Shown: piece after piece, positions 1-9,264 of the stretch
Layout of the letters: every line of letters begins with the position of its first letter
How positions within the stretch are numbered: the first letter of the stretch is position 1
Assembly (NCBI RefSeq): GCF_002531825.1
Contig: NZ_NWSX01000015.1
Coordinates: 62,001 to 126,000, forward strand
DNA length: 64,000 bases
DNA from: Rhizobium sp. J15
Lineage (GTDB): Bacteria; Pseudomonadota; Alphaproteobacteria; Rhizobiales; Rhizobiaceae
Reading direction: 5' to 3'
Notes under the pieces: generated by a model
The model's database searches: none
The model's input: only the letters and a program-made list of their open reading frames with translations
Told to the model about the DNA's origin: nothing
Position numbers and translations under genes: made by a program

Positions 1-267
1 CCCGTGGCGGTTTCCATGTCCGCCAACGTTGCCAGCCAGTGGGGTTGGTATCAGATCAGCGGCAAGGCAATCGGTCTCTGCCTCGCAGGCTTCGTCGATG
101 ACGCCAACGTCTACGCCACGGCCACGGCCGGCTCGGTTGATGACGCGGTCGTTGCCGGCGACCGCGTGAAGAATGCCAAGGGTGCGTCGGCCATCGGCAC
201 GCCTTCCGGCAGCTTCGCAGAGTTCGAGATCCATCGTCCTTGGATGGACGACGGCCTCGCAGCCTAA
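1..267 (+). CDS. Phage structural protein, 3' part (partial)
   Basis: The reading frame is open from base 1, so the gene starts outside the window and only its last 88 or so codons are visible. The protein is Ala/Gly/Asp-rich, has one Cys and no membrane segment, and ends in a short hydrophilic tail. It lies just before a terminator hairpin and upstream of the adaptor and nozzle genes, the place where podovirus coat or head-decoration proteins usually sit. I do not recognise the family; a head decoration or coat protein is an inference from position. Confidence 0.6.
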   Translation, partial: PVAVSMSANVASQWGWYQISGKAIGLCLAGFVDDANVYATATAGSVDDAVVAGDRVKNAKGASAIGTPSGSFAEFEIHRPWMDDGLAA

Positions 268-274
268 TGAAACA

Positions 275-303
275 GAGGGGCGGCCCAAAGCCGCCCCTTT
301 CAT
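275..303 (+). terminator. Hairpin after the first structural gene
   Basis: An 8-bp GC stem (GGGGCGGC at 277-284 with GCCGCCCC at 290-297, loop CCAAA), extended by A-T and G-T pairs, is followed by TTT and a T-rich stretch. It starts 7 bases after the stop codon. It looks like a weak intrinsic terminator or attenuator that would lower expression of downstream genes relative to the structural gene before it. Confidence 0.6.
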
Positions 304-334
304 TCTCCCACAGCCTCTCAGACAGGAAAACCAA

Positions 335-1090
335 ATGCCCGATCATGATTTCAGCCACTTGCACGTGGAATTCTTTTCCGAAGCCATTCACAACGTCAGG
401 AAAAGCGCCGAAGAAAACCGCCCGGTCTATGAAGACGTGGAAATGGTCCGCATCCGCGCTGCCGGCGACAAGCTGACGGCCTACGTGGCGCGCGCCAATG
501 ACCCGTCAAGCGTTCGCGAGGCGGAAACTGGCCGTGCGATCCCCTACAAGGAACTGCATGCCGGCCCCTACGAAGCCTTCCAGCGCGGCCAGACCTATGC
601 CGGCGCCGGAACTCCGCTTTCCGAAGTCCCGTTCCTCACCAAGGCCAAGGTTCGCGAGCTCCAGCTTGCCAACGTCCACACGGCGGAAGCCTTTGCCGCT
701 CTCGACGGCACCAATCTGCAGAAGCTTGGCATGGGCGCCCGCGAGTTGCGCGACCAGGTGCGCGCTTGGGTCGAGAAGATCAGCAAGAATTCCGACGTGG
801 CGAAGCTTGCCGGCGAAAACGAAGCCCTCAAGGCGAAGATGGACGAGATGCAGGCACAGATCGCCATGCTGATGAGCGGCGGCAACCAGTCGCCCGGTGC
901 ATCGCAGCCTCCGAAGTCGGACGACCCCGACGTAAACGCTTCGCCGTTCTTCGACTGGGACGACGAGACGATCCGTCTCTGGATCGTCGAACAGGGCGGA
1001 GATGCGCCGCACCACAGAAGCGGCCACGAAACGCTCGTCCGCAAGGCGGATGAACTGAACGCAGCTCTCTCCAAGGGGAAGGCCGCCTAA
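335..1090 (+). CDS. Phage coiled-coil virion-region protein
   Basis: This 251-residue protein starts at ATG 335, with AGGA about 8 bases upstream; an in-frame extension to 173 would cross the terminator and is rejected. Around residues 120-165 it has a short helical module (LTKAKVRELQLANVHTAE followed by LGMGARELRDQV) like the helix-hairpin-helix modules seen in phage head proteins. A heptad coiled coil follows (ENEALKAKMDEMQAQIAML), then a Pro-rich linker and an acidic/aromatic C-terminal segment. It ends immediately before the adaptor gene (TAA-ATG, no gap). Function is unknown; a head-assembly role is inferred from position. Confidence 0.75.
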   Translation: MPDHDFSHLHVEFFSEAIHNVRKSAEENRPVYEDVEMVRIRAAGDKLTAYVARANDPSSVREAETGRAIPYKELHAGPYEAFQRGQTYAGAGTPLSEVPFLTKAKVRELQLANVHTAEAFAALDGTNLQKLGMGARELRDQVRAWVEKISKNSDVAKLAGENEALKAKMDEMQAQIAMLMSGGNQSPGASQPPKSDDPDVNASPFFDWDDETIRLWIVEQGGDAPHHRSGHETLVRKADELNAALSKGKAA

Positions 1091-1786
1091 ATGTCGCTAC
1101 TCACAGTTTGCCAGGGCGTCTGCAAGGTTGTTGGGCTCGATGAGCCTGACGCGATTGCCTCGTCGACAGATCGCGAATATGTCGAGATGTTCGCCCTCGC
1201 AAACGAGATGGCAACCCGGATTGCGCGCGGCTACAACTGGCAACTGCTGGCGCGCATTCACACGTTAACCGGTGATGGGTCTACTGAAGATTTCGATCAC
1301 CCCGACGATTACGACCGGATGCTGGTCAAATCGCAGGTATGGTCCTCGTCTCTAGAGACGGCGCTTTCGCCGATCGGCAGCCTCGACCGCTGGCTTGAGC
1401 TCGATATTCAGGCCTTCGACTTCGTGGTCAATGCCTGGATCATCTATGGCGGGCAGATGCACATCAAGCCCGCCATAGCATCGGCCGTTACGGCGAAATT
1501 CTTCTACCAATCGAACCTGATCGTTGCGCCGTCCGCCGGCAGCAACAAGGTAGAATTTACCGCTGACACCGATAATTTCCGGCTTGACGAGCAATTGCTG
1601 AAATTAGGCATGATCTGGCAGTTCAAGGCCAATAAGGGTCTTTCCTATGCCGAGGACATGGTGAACTACGAAAACCTTCTGGCGCGTCTCTGCGCTCGAG
1701 ACCGCGGCTCGCGCATGCTTCGTATCGGCCCTGGTCGCCTGCCGCGCGATGTCAAAGTCGCCTATCCGCAGAGCATCGATCCATGA
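1091..1786 (+). CDS. Head-tail adaptor (tail tubular protein A-like)
   Basis: This 231-residue protein has the size, helical character and aromatic spacing of podovirus adaptor proteins that form the ring between portal and tail nozzle (T7 gp11-like). The N-terminus has the pattern MSLLTVCQGVCKVVGL, then EMFALANEMATRIARGYNWQLL, typical of such adaptors in rhizobial and related podophages. Its stop overlaps the next gene (ATGA at 1783-1786), so translation is probably coupled. Assignment rests on recalled family resemblance plus gene order. Confidence 0.7.
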   Translation: MSLLTVCQGVCKVVGLDEPDAIASSTDREYVEMFALANEMATRIARGYNWQLLARIHTLTGDGSTEDFDHPDDYDRMLVKSQVWSSSLETALSPIGSLDRWLELDIQAFDFVVNAWIIYGGQMHIKPAIASAVTAKFFYQSNLIVAPSAGSNKVEFTADTDNFRLDEQLLKLGMIWQFKANKGLSYAEDMVNYENLLARLCARDRGSRMLRIGPGRLPRDVKVAYPQSIDP

Positions 1787-3360
1787 GGGTGGCCGTTCCT
1801 GCCCAATCGAGGGCGAAATCCGACAATTACACCATGTCGCCGCCGATCCGTGGATGGGTGGCGACTGAGCTCATCAACGCTAAGCCCGGCGGGGCGCTCG
1901 TTCTCGAGAACTGGGTTCCGACGCAGACCGGCATCAGGACACGCGGCGGCTCCCTGAAGTACGCCACGATCAGCACCGACCCAGTTCGGCGCCTATGGTC
2001 GTTCAAGAGCGGTCAGGTTGAGGAATTTTTCGCTTCCGATGATGAAAATATCTTCAATATCACGACCATTGCGGACGCATCGGTCATCCCCACGCCTGAT
2101 GTGACCGGGCAGACGAGTGGCTACTACTCCACAGCGCAGATTGGCACGGCCGGAGGCAACTTTCTCTACGCCGTCAACGGGACGGACAGCGCGCGTCTTT
2201 ACGACGGGTCTACGTGGACTGCAGTGACCGGCGTGTCCACTCCGGCCATAACAGGGGTCACGACCGCAGATCTTTCTTTCGTGTGGCTCTATGCCAGCCG
2301 TCTGTATTTCGTCGAGAAAAACACCATGTCGGCATGGTACCTTCCCACTGATAGCGTCGGTGGCGCGGCAACGGAATTTTCGTTGGCGGGCGTCTTCCAA
2401 GAAGGCGGGGCGCTTCTGTTTGGCGGCAAATGGTCGCTGGATTCTGGGGATGGCCTTGACGACAAAATCGTCTTCGTATCGACTGAAGGCGAGGTTGCCG
2501 TCTATCAGGGCCTTTATCCTGGCGATGCCAGTTGGGAGAAGGTCGGGGTCTACAAAATCACCCCTCCGATGGGTGCGAATGCCACCATGTCGGCTGGCGG
2601 TGACCTTCTGATCGGCGTTGAAGACGGCATCGTTCCTATTTCAGAAGCCGTAAACAAGGACGCCGCCGCCCTTTCTCTTGCCGCCGTCACGCGCAATATC
2701 GAGCCGGAATGGAAGGCAGAGGTAGACCGCCGCCGCACCCTGCCTTGGGAAATCGTCAAATGGCCCACGAACGGGCTTATGGTCGTCTCTCTGCCGACCG
2801 ATGACGATGCGATTTCGCCCTTATGCTATGTCTCGAATATTCAAACCGGGGCTTGGTGCTACTTTACCGGATGGGATGCGCGCTGCATCGGCCTTTACGC
2901 TGACAACGGCTATTTCGGTACGAGTGACGGCAAGGTCATGCGCATGGAAGATGGGGGCTCTGATGACGGAAACCCATATACCTGCGTCTATGTCGGCCTT
3001 CCTGACCACATGAAGAGCATTGGGCAGCGGAAGGTTGTCCATTCCGCCCGCGCGACATTCCAATCTAACGTTCCATTTAGGCCGAAGATCTCCGTTTCGT
3101 CGAACTATCGCGTTCAACTGCCTTCGGCGCCATCATCCGTCGATGATCTCACATCCGACCTATGGGATGTTGGGTTGTGGGATATTGCGAAATGGGATGC
3201 CGGCATAGCAACGGATGTAACGACGAAATGGGTGTCTGTTGGGAAATCCGGCTTCTCGATCATGCCTCAGGTCCAGATTACGTGCGGGATATCGATTCGG
3301 CCTGTGACCGAGCTCATTGCCTTTGATCTGGTCTTCGAGCGTGGCGGGTTTCAGGTTTGA
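1783..3360 (+). CDS. Tail nozzle / DNA-stabilisation protein
   Basis: This 525-residue beta-rich protein follows the adaptor with a 4-base overlap. The N-terminal region (PPIRGWVATELINAK, then ALVLENWVP and GIRTRGGSLKYA) matches what I recall of podovirus tail tubular B / packaged-DNA stabilisation proteins, which form the hexameric nozzle below the adaptor. Repeated Trp/Gly/Asp turns (SFVWLYASRLYFVEK, WDVGLWDIAKWDAG) suit a beta-propeller. The next gene starts inside its stop codon (TTGA overlap at 3357-3360). Confidence 0.75.
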   Translation: MRVAVPAQSRAKSDNYTMSPPIRGWVATELINAKPGGALVLENWVPTQTGIRTRGGSLKYATISTDPVRRLWSFKSGQVEEFFASDDENIFNITTIADASVIPTPDVTGQTSGYYSTAQIGTAGGNFLYAVNGTDSARLYDGSTWTAVTGVSTPAITGVTTADLSFVWLYASRLYFVEKNTMSAWYLPTDSVGGAATEFSLAGVFQEGGALLFGGKWSLDSGDGLDDKIVFVSTEGEVAVYQGLYPGDASWEKVGVYKITPPMGANATMSAGGDLLIGVEDGIVPISEAVNKDAAALSLAAVTRNIEPEWKAEVDRRRTLPWEIVKWPTNGLMVVSLPTDDDAISPLCYVSNIQTGAWCYFTGWDARCIGLYADNGYFGTSDGKVMRMEDGGSDDGNPYTCVYVGLPDHMKSIGQRKVVHSARATFQSNVPFRPKISVSSNYRVQLPSAPSSVDDLTSDLWDVGLWDIAKWDAGIATDVTTKWVSVGKSGFSIMPQVQITCGISIRPVTELIAFDLVFERGGFQV

Positions 3361-3833
3361 ACCGCGTCACCTGGGGGATCGCCAAGGATGGCCACGAGAC
3401 GGATCTTCTTTCTCGTTGGGTTGCGGACAAGATATGGCCTGGCAAGGGGCGCGACTTCGGCAATTGCCGAGGGATGGCTGTGATAGACGGCGAAACTCTG
3501 ATCGGCGGCCTGATCTGGCATAATTTCGATGAAGATGCAGGCGTTGTCGAACTGTCTGCCGCATCGATATCGAAACGATGGCTCACCCGCGAAACGCTTG
3601 ATGTCATGTTCGGCGTGCCATTCAGGGAATGGGGCTGTCAGGCGGTCGTTTTCAGGGTCTCGCCCGACGATAGGCCAATGCACCGTATGCTGACAGCTTA
3701 TGGCGGGGAATTGTTCGTTCTTCCGCGGCTGCGAGGCCGGGACATAGATGAGCATGTCTTCATCGTGACGGACGATGCATGGACTTCAAACAAGTTTAAC
3801 GTGAAGGCCGGGATGCCGGCGGGGAAGGTGTGA
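3357..3833 (+). CDS. GNAT-fold phage protein
   Basis: This 158-residue protein begins at TTG overlapping the nozzle stop codon. Its alternating strands, with IGGLIWHNF in the middle and a C-terminal RMLTAYGGELFVLPRL, resemble the small GNAT-like proteins often found between nozzle and internal-virion genes in podophages. No acetyl-CoA pyrophosphate loop (Q/RxxGxG/A) is visible, so catalysis is doubtful and a structural or ejection role is possible. It ends with GTG-TGA one base before the putative ATC start of the next gene. Confidence 0.6.
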   Translation: MNRVTWGIAKDGHETDLLSRWVADKIWPGKGRDFGNCRGMAVIDGETLIGGLIWHNFDEDAGVVELSAASISKRWLTRETLDVMFGVPFREWGCQAVVFRVSPDDRPMHRMLTAYGGELFVLPRLRGRDIDEHVFIVTDDAWTSNKFNVKAGMPAGKV

Positions 3834-3834
3834 C

Positions 3835-4854
3835 ATCGGCAAGCCGAAACAACCAAAAGCGCCAGACCCTAAGGAAACATCCGCTGCATCGACCTCGACC
3901 AATGTTGGCACTGCTATTGCCAATGCGTGGCTTGGTAACGTCAACGAAAACACGCCTGATGGGTCAACCAGCGTCAACCAGACGGGAAGCAAGTCGTGGT
4001 TCGACCCCTACACCGGCAAGACATATGAAGTCCCAACCTTCACGCGCACCACGACACTCTCCCCGGCGCAGCAGGCCATCAAGGATCAGCAGGACCAAGC
4101 CTCTCTAGGCCTCGCCACGCTTGGCAACAACCAGACGCAGTTCCTGCAGGACTATCTTTCGAAGCCCTTCGACGGTTCGAACGAGGCGACGGAATCGCGT
4201 CTGTTGGAGCTCGGACGCAAGCGCCTTGATCCTCTCCTTGCAGACCAAGACGAGCGCCTACAGGCCACGCTCGCGAACAAGGGCATCAAGGAAGGCTCCG
4301 ATGCCTATTACAAGGCGATCAACCAGCAAGACCAGTCGCGGAACGATGCGTATAATCAGCTAATCCTCGGCGGCCATCAGCAGGCATTCTCCGAAGCCCA
4401 GGCAGAGCGAAACCAGCCAATCAATGAAATCACGGCGCTCCTGTCTGGGGGCCAGGTGACGCAGCCCAACTTCATGGGTGCGAATATGCCGACGATCCCG
4501 ACGACGGATGTTGGCGGGCTGATCAACGAGAACTTCAATCAGAAAATGAACATCTACAACTCGAAGATGGCACAGTCGCAGAACATTCTCGGCGGTCTCT
4601 TCGGCCTTGGCGCGGCCGGCATTTATGCGTCCGACAAGCGCGTCAAGAAGGATATCGAGCCGGTTGGCGAGCTCAAGGGCCATAAGATCTACGAGTACCG
4701 CTACAAGGACGAGGCGCCAGACGCTCCGAAGAGCATCGGCGTCATGGCCCAGGAAGCCGAGAAGAAAATGCCTGACGCTGTTGTTGAAATTGGCGGCGTA
4801 AAGCACGTGAATTATGGAAAATTGTTTGGCCTTGGGGATCAAAAGGCCGCATAA
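3835..4854 (+). CDS. Virion protein with C-terminal S74 chaperone domain, apparent ATC start
   Basis: The frame is open from 3805 to the stop at 4854, but there is no ATG, GTG or TTG before 4204. The N-terminal sequence IGKPKQPKAPDPKET, then TNVGTAIANAWL, closely matches phage proteins that I recall starting MGKPK. The codon in the Met position is ATC at 3835, about 7 bases after GGGGAAGG. From there the protein has 339 residues: a Gln/Asn-rich helical body and a C-terminal SDKRVKKDIEPVG plus GVMAQEAEKKMPDAV motif, the hallmark of the peptidase S74 intramolecular chaperone domain. Either ATC is used as a rare start or an ATG was mutated. Confidence 0.75.
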   Translation: MGKPKQPKAPDPKETSAASTSTNVGTAIANAWLGNVNENTPDGSTSVNQTGSKSWFDPYTGKTYEVPTFTRTTTLSPAQQAIKDQQDQASLGLATLGNNQTQFLQDYLSKPFDGSNEATESRLLELGRKRLDPLLADQDERLQATLANKGIKEGSDAYYKAINQQDQSRNDAYNQLILGGHQQAFSEAQAERNQPINEITALLSGGQVTQPNFMGANMPTIPTTDVGGLINENFNQKMNIYNSKMAQSQNILGGLFGLGAAGIYASDKRVKKDIEPVGELKGHKIYEYRYKDEAPDAPKSIGVMAQEAEKKMPDAVVEIGGVKHVNYGKLFGLGDQKAA

Positions 4855-4859
4855 TAAAC

Positions 4860-4894
4860 GGGCCGATTTGGTGCTGGAAACACCGCGTCGGCCC
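4860..4894 (+). terminator. Two-part hairpin between S74 gene and HNH gene
   Basis: GGGCCGA (4860-4866) pairs with TCGGCCC (4888-4894), and GGTG pairs with CACC inside it. There is no T-run, so it may act as a transcript stabiliser or weak terminator, or belong to the HNH leader: a hairpin also precedes the second HNH gene in the same relative place. Confidence 0.5.
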
Positions 4895-4923
4895 TAACCA
4901 GCCCAACCTTACAGGAGGTCACG

Positions 4924-5523
4924 ATGGCTAAAGCTTTCAAAGCATGTTCCGTTGATGCGTGCAAGGGAAACGCTCATTACTCAGCAAAGGGAGCTCGCTC
5001 TCTCTGCTGCGCCCATCACAAACGGCTCATCAAATACGGTGATCCGCTGTCTGGGCACGCTAGGAATGGCGAGCCGAAGGCATGGCTTGAGACTGCACTT
5101 AAACTTGACATATCAGCATGTATTGAGTGGCCGTTTGGTCGTGGTGGCGCTGGATACGGTATGATTAAATCCGGCGGGAAAATGGTTACTGTCCACACCA
5201 TAGCCTGCACCTCCAAACATGGAGAACGACCATCCTCTAAGTTTGAGGCTGCGCACTCATGCGGCAACAGAGCTTGCTGCAACCCAAACCATCTGCGGTG
5301 GGCGACATCAAAAGAAAACAATGCCGACAAAATCATGCACGGTACGCTGCTTCGCGGCGAGAATGTGCATACATCAAAGCTCAATGAACGTGACGTTCGA
5401 GAAATAAAACGAGTTTTAGCCCTAGGGATTCCAAAGACTAAAATAGCGGGAGATTACGGCGTATCGGCTGCAACTATTATTGCGATAGCCGATGGCCGGA
5501 ATTGGCGGCACGTGAGGGGTTAG
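4924..5523 (+). CDS. HNH homing-type endonuclease (copy 1)
   Basis: This 199-residue protein starts at ATG 4924 after AGGAGG. The N-terminus carries a Cys/His cluster (CSVDACKGNAHYS, then CCAHHKRL), likely a zinc knuckle. The centre has the HNH core: VHTIACTSKHG, FEAAHSCGNRACCNPNHLRW and KENNADKIMHG. The C-terminus (KLNERDVREIKRVL, then IAGDYGVSAATIIAIADGRNW) is a helix-turn-helix used by such enzymes to bind DNA. Copies 2 and 3 at 15455-16045 and 16897-17502 share the same layout. Free-standing HNH genes of this kind are mobile elements that spread between phages by cutting sites near their insertion point. Confidence 0.9.
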   Translation: MAKAFKACSVDACKGNAHYSAKGARSLCCAHHKRLIKYGDPLSGHARNGEPKAWLETALKLDISACIEWPFGRGGAGYGMIKSGGKMVTVHTIACTSKHGERPSSKFEAAHSCGNRACCNPNHLRWATSKENNADKIMHGTLLRGENVHTSKLNERDVREIKRVLALGIPKTKIAGDYGVSAATIIAIADGRNWRHVRG

Positions 5524-5530
5524 GAAAAGA

Positions 5531-7378
5531 ATGGCTGTTTCTCAATTCATCTTTGGCGGCGAGACCGGCGAAACTCCCGAAAGCCTGAAGCGCAAGCGCG
5601 ACATTGCCGCGGCGATGCTTGGCCGCTCCTCGACGCCGAAGAACGTGGGCGAGGGGCTGAATGCCATCGGCAACGCCATCGTCTACCGCGCCATGATGAA
5701 CGGCGTTGAAAAGGGCGAGGCAGCCGGCAGGAAGTCGGCAGATGATGCATTCGCACCGATCGCCAACCTCCTCGGAGGGGGCTCGTCCACGCCGTCGCCC
5801 ATCCCGATGACAGGCGCCGCCAGCGAGGTCACGCCGGGGAACCCGGCCTATCGTGACGCCATCGCCGGTATCGAGAGCGCGGGAAGCGGCGATTATTCCG
5901 CTGTTGGCCCGACGCATCCGAAGATGGGGCGCGCGCTCGGTCGCTATCAGGTCATGGAGTCGAATATAGGTCCGTGGTCTCAGGAAGCACTTGGCCGAAC
6001 AGTCACGCCTGAAGAGTTTCTTGCAGACCCTAAGCTTCAGGATGCCATTTTCGATAAGAAATTTGGCAGCTATGTCTCACAGTTTGGCCCCGAAGGCGCT
6101 GCGCAAGCGTGGTTTGCCGGCCCTGGCGGCGTTGGAAAGCTCGATCGAAAAGACTCGCTCGGCACCAGCGTTGCTGACTACACCAAGAAGTTTTCCAATG
6201 CTATCGGTTCAAACGGTCAGCAAGTAGCGAGCCTTGATCCTGCAGCCGGAATGCAGCCCCCCGCCATCCCGGCGCCGGCCGCACAAGCGCAGATGCAGGG
6301 ACCGCAGCCGCCAGCGCCTCCATTGCCGTCTCCTACGACAGTCGCGAGCCCTCCGCCGGTTGGCGCGCAAGCCTCAGCAGCACAGGTGGCGCAGGCTATG
6401 AGCTCGCAGCAGCCCGCCATGGACCTCGGGGCTGTGACGAAGGCGCTCAACAATCCGTTCTTGTCACCAGGGCAGCGTGCCGTTGCGCAGTCTATCCTTC
6501 AGCAGGAGATGGACCGCCGGAACGCTCAATATGAGATGCAACTCAAACAGAGCGACCCCGCCTATCAGCAAGGCTTGCAGAAGGGCGCGATCGAGCTCGA
6601 AAACCTGCGGAATCCGAAAATCTCGCCGGCAGACCAGGCGAACATCGACCTCAACCGCGAAAAGTTCGATTTTGAGCGCAACAAGCCGACCGAAGTTGGT
6701 GGGCGCCTTATCGGCAATGACGGGAAAGTCGTCTACGAGCCGCCACGCGATCTGATGAAAATCGGCGCGAAGGAAACGGTGCTCGACCCGAACACGAGGG
6801 AAGTCATTTACCAGCCGGCGCCCGGTCAGGCGGTCGATTTCAACGACGTTTCCAGCCTTCGTAAGGAAATCCAGCAGCTCCCCTCCTACAAGAACCTATC
6901 CCAGGCGCTGCCGATATACCGCTCAATGGCGGAGACGGCCGGCCGGAACAGCAAGGCATCCGACCTCAATCTTGTCTACGGCCTTGGCAAGATCATGGAC
7001 CCGACATCGGTAGTTCGCGAGGGCGAGATGGTGATGGTCAAGAACACGGCCTCTCTTCCGGACTGGCTGCAAGGCGCCATCGCCTCGCTGAACGGCGGCG
7101 CAGCCCTGACGCCCGAGACCCGACAGGCGATCATGACGGAAGCCTTCGGACGTGTGAATGGCTATGATCAGGCCTTCAAGCAAGACACGACGCAATATTC
7201 CGGGATCGTTGAGCGTAATAAATTCAATCCCGCCGATGTTATACCGGATTTCGGGACATATGAGCCTTGGAAATCGGCAGCTATACCCTCTGGCGATATC
7301 CCGCCGGCTCCTGATGGAGTCGACGCCGAAGATTGGAAATTCCTCACGCCCGAGCAGAGGCGCCTATGGCAGAAATGA
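5531..7378 (+). CDS. Virion-associated lytic transglycosylase
   Basis: This is a 615-residue protein. Residues of about 100-200 form a transglycosylase-like fold: AIAGIESAGSGDYSAVGP has the catalytic Glu, followed by ALGRYQVM and the late motif AQAWFAGPGG. Then comes a Pro/Ala/Gln-rich linker (about residues 240-300) and a long helical C-terminal half. Phages of this type carry such an enzyme in the virion to open the cell wall during DNA ejection. It lies 7 bases after the HNH gene and overlaps the next gene. Confidence 0.8.
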   Translation: MAVSQFIFGGETGETPESLKRKRDIAAAMLGRSSTPKNVGEGLNAIGNAIVYRAMMNGVEKGEAAGRKSADDAFAPIANLLGGGSSTPSPIPMTGAASEVTPGNPAYRDAIAGIESAGSGDYSAVGPTHPKMGRALGRYQVMESNIGPWSQEALGRTVTPEEFLADPKLQDAIFDKKFGSYVSQFGPEGAAQAWFAGPGGVGKLDRKDSLGTSVADYTKKFSNAIGSNGQQVASLDPAAGMQPPAIPAPAAQAQMQGPQPPAPPLPSPTTVASPPPVGAQASAAQVAQAMSSQQPAMDLGAVTKALNNPFLSPGQRAVAQSILQQEMDRRNAQYEMQLKQSDPAYQQGLQKGAIELENLRNPKISPADQANIDLNREKFDFERNKPTEVGGRLIGNDGKVVYEPPRDLMKIGAKETVLDPNTREVIYQPAPGQAVDFNDVSSLRKEIQQLPSYKNLSQALPIYRSMAETAGRNSKASDLNLVYGLGKIMDPTSVVREGEMVMVKNTASLPDWLQGAIASLNGGAALTPETRQAIMTEAFGRVNGYDQAFKQDTTQYSGIVERNKFNPADVIPDFGTYEPWKSAAIPSGDIPPAPDGVDAEDWKFLTPEQRRLWQK

Positions 7379-9264
7379 CGATCGAGCAGCAGCAGGCGTT
7401 GGCACTGGCGCAGGCTCGCAGGAAGCGCGCCGAAGCCGGAGCCAGCCCCCGGCAGTCGACAGGCATGGACATGCTCAAGTCTGCTGGTTCTGGTCTCGTA
7501 CAGGGCGCAGTTGATCTAATCGGCCTCCCTGGTACGATTTCGAACGCGTTTGACAACAGTTTCAGCGCGATCACTGGAGTTCCGAAGCCGCCGCCGAACC
7601 TGTTGAGCGGGGAGGAGATGCGCAAAGGCCTCTCCTATCTTACCGATGGCGCGACCGAGTATAAGCCCGAGACGACGGCGGGAGAATACAGCCAGACAGC
7701 GGCTTCATTCATTCCTGGCGCGGTAGCTCTTGGTGGATCAGGTAGCGTTGCCGGGAATGCCGTCAAGCTCGGAGTTGTCCCAGGCGTTGCGAGCGAGGGC
7801 GCGGGGCAGCTTGCCGAAAAATACGCTCCTTCTCTGGAGCCGTATGCACGTTTTGCAGGGGCTCTCGCTGGCGGAATGATCCCAGCCGGCCTTCGCTCTA
7901 TAATCCCCTCAGCCGATGAAGCGGCGCTTGCGGAAATCGCCAAGGCCGCGAAGTCCGACAATTTTTCGCCGGATGCAATGCGTGCGCGCCTTCAGGAACT
8001 TGGCGCGGAAGGGATGGTTGCTGATTTAGGGCCGAATTTCCAAGGGCAGACTGGAGCGCTGGCCAATATTCCCGGCCCAAACAACCAGACGATCCGAACG
8101 GCGCTCAATGAGCGAAATGCCGGGGCTAACGCGCGTCTTGGTCAGGCGATCGACGATCTTGGCCCGAATGTGACCCCTTCTCGAATCGAGGAAGGAATTG
8201 GTGCATCCCAGAGGACAGTTGCCCGCGAATATGGTCCGGTCATGGCGAACGCTCGGGCCGTCAATTCTGAAGTTTTGGCAAATCGCCTTGAGGCGGCTAT
8301 CGCCAATACGCGAGGGCCTGAGCAGCAGGCTATTCAGCGTGTCCGTGGGTACCTTGATATTCCCGGCACGAATGTCCTTGACCCGAACCCGCAGGCGATA
8401 TTCGCCACGCGCCAAGCAATAGACGGCATTTTGAAAGGTGAGCAGAACCCGCAGGTCATCCGGCAATTGACGATGGCTCGCCAAGAGGTCGATGACCTCC
8501 TTGCCCAAGCGGCCCCCGGCATCAAGGATGTTGACGCTCAATACGCCGAGCTCGCTCGCCAAGGGGAAGCGTTGGGAGAAGGCCAGCGAGCTCTTGACAG
8601 CGGGCGTACAGCGCCGAGGCCGGATGAGCTTGCGGACCGATTGACGGAAGGTGCAATTCCGCAGGGTACAGCAGTAGGCCCTTCAGCCGTTCCTTTTCGC
8701 ATTTCGCAGGGCGCTCGCGCTGAGATCGACCGCATCGTCGGTACCAACAAAAACGATATTGCGGCTATGGACCGCCTCATTAGAGGCGAGGGGGACTGGA
8801 ACCGCGCGAAGCTGGAATCCATTTTTGGTCCGTCTAAGGCTGAACAGCTTCTGCGCGTCCTCGGCAACGAAAAGTCTTTTGCGGATACCCGGAACTTTGC
8901 CATTGGGAACAGCCTGACGGCCAACCGCCTCCAATATCAAAAGGCATACGGCGGCGCGGATTCCCGCATGACGATACCCGAATATTACGGGGCGGGTGGC
9001 GTCCTTGGTGCGGCCCGCGGGGCTGCTGTCAAGCTTGGCGAAAAGCTGCTGTCTGGCGTTACCGGCGCCCGCTCTGAAGCCAGGAACTCCAGGCTTGCAG
9101 AGATGCTCACTGGTCGCGAGGAAGTCGTTGACGCTTTGATTCAAGCGCAGCTTCGCGGAAACCGTCTAGCTGGCCCCGCGAAGTCAGCTCTTGTCCAAGC
9201 ACTACTCGATCAAAGAAGGCGCCTAGAAGGCCAGTCAGGTACCACGCAACCATCCCGCCAATGA
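7366..9264 (+). CDS. Internal virion / DNA-ejection protein
   Basis: This 632-residue protein starts at ATG 7366, with AGAGG 5-8 bases upstream; ATG 7375, which overlaps the previous TGA, is the alternative. The N-terminal part has Gly/Ala-rich amphipathic and hydrophobic stretches (SGLVQGAVDLIGLPGTI, then FIPGAVALGGSGSVAGNAVKL). The rest is a long Ala/Arg/Gln-rich helical domain with many Asp-Pro and Asn turns. The composition and the position after the transglycosylase fit the large ejection proteins of podophages, which leave the capsid and form a channel. No enzymatic motif is visible. Confidence 0.65.
   Translation: MAEMTIEQQQALALAQARRKRAEAGASPRQSTGMDMLKSAGSGLVQGAVDLIGLPGTISNAFDNSFSAITGVPKPPPNLLSGEEMRKGLSYLTDGATEYKPETTAGEYSQTAASFIPGAVALGGSGSVAGNAVKLGVVPGVASEGAGQLAEKYAPSLEPYARFAGALAGGMIPAGLRSIIPSADEAALAEIAKAAKSDNFSPDAMRARLQELGAEGMVADLGPNFQGQTGALANIPGPNNQTIRTALNERNAGANARLGQAIDDLGPNVTPSRIEEGIGASQRTVAREYGPVMANARAVNSEVLANRLEAAIANTRGPEQQAIQRVRGYLDIPGTNVLDPNPQAIFATRQAIDGILKGEQNPQVIRQLTMARQEVDDLLAQAAPGIKDVDAQYAELARQGEALGEGQRALDSGRTAPRPDELADRLTEGAIPQGTAVGPSAVPFRISQGARAEIDRIVGTNKNDIAAMDRLIRGEGDWNRAKLESIFGPSKAEQLLRVLGNEKSFADTRNFAIGNSLTANRLQYQKAYGGADSRMTIPEYYGAGGVLGAARGAAVKLGEKLLSGVTGARSEARNSRLAEMLTGREEVVDALIQAQLRGNRLAGPAKSALVQALLDQRRRLEGQSGTTQPSRQ

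Noticed and set aside
3357-4854. Programmed +1 frameshift joining the GNAT-like and S74 genes
   Set aside because: No slippery sequence is seen at GTG-TGA-C, and the ATC codon has its own ribosome site and matches the recalled start of the family.
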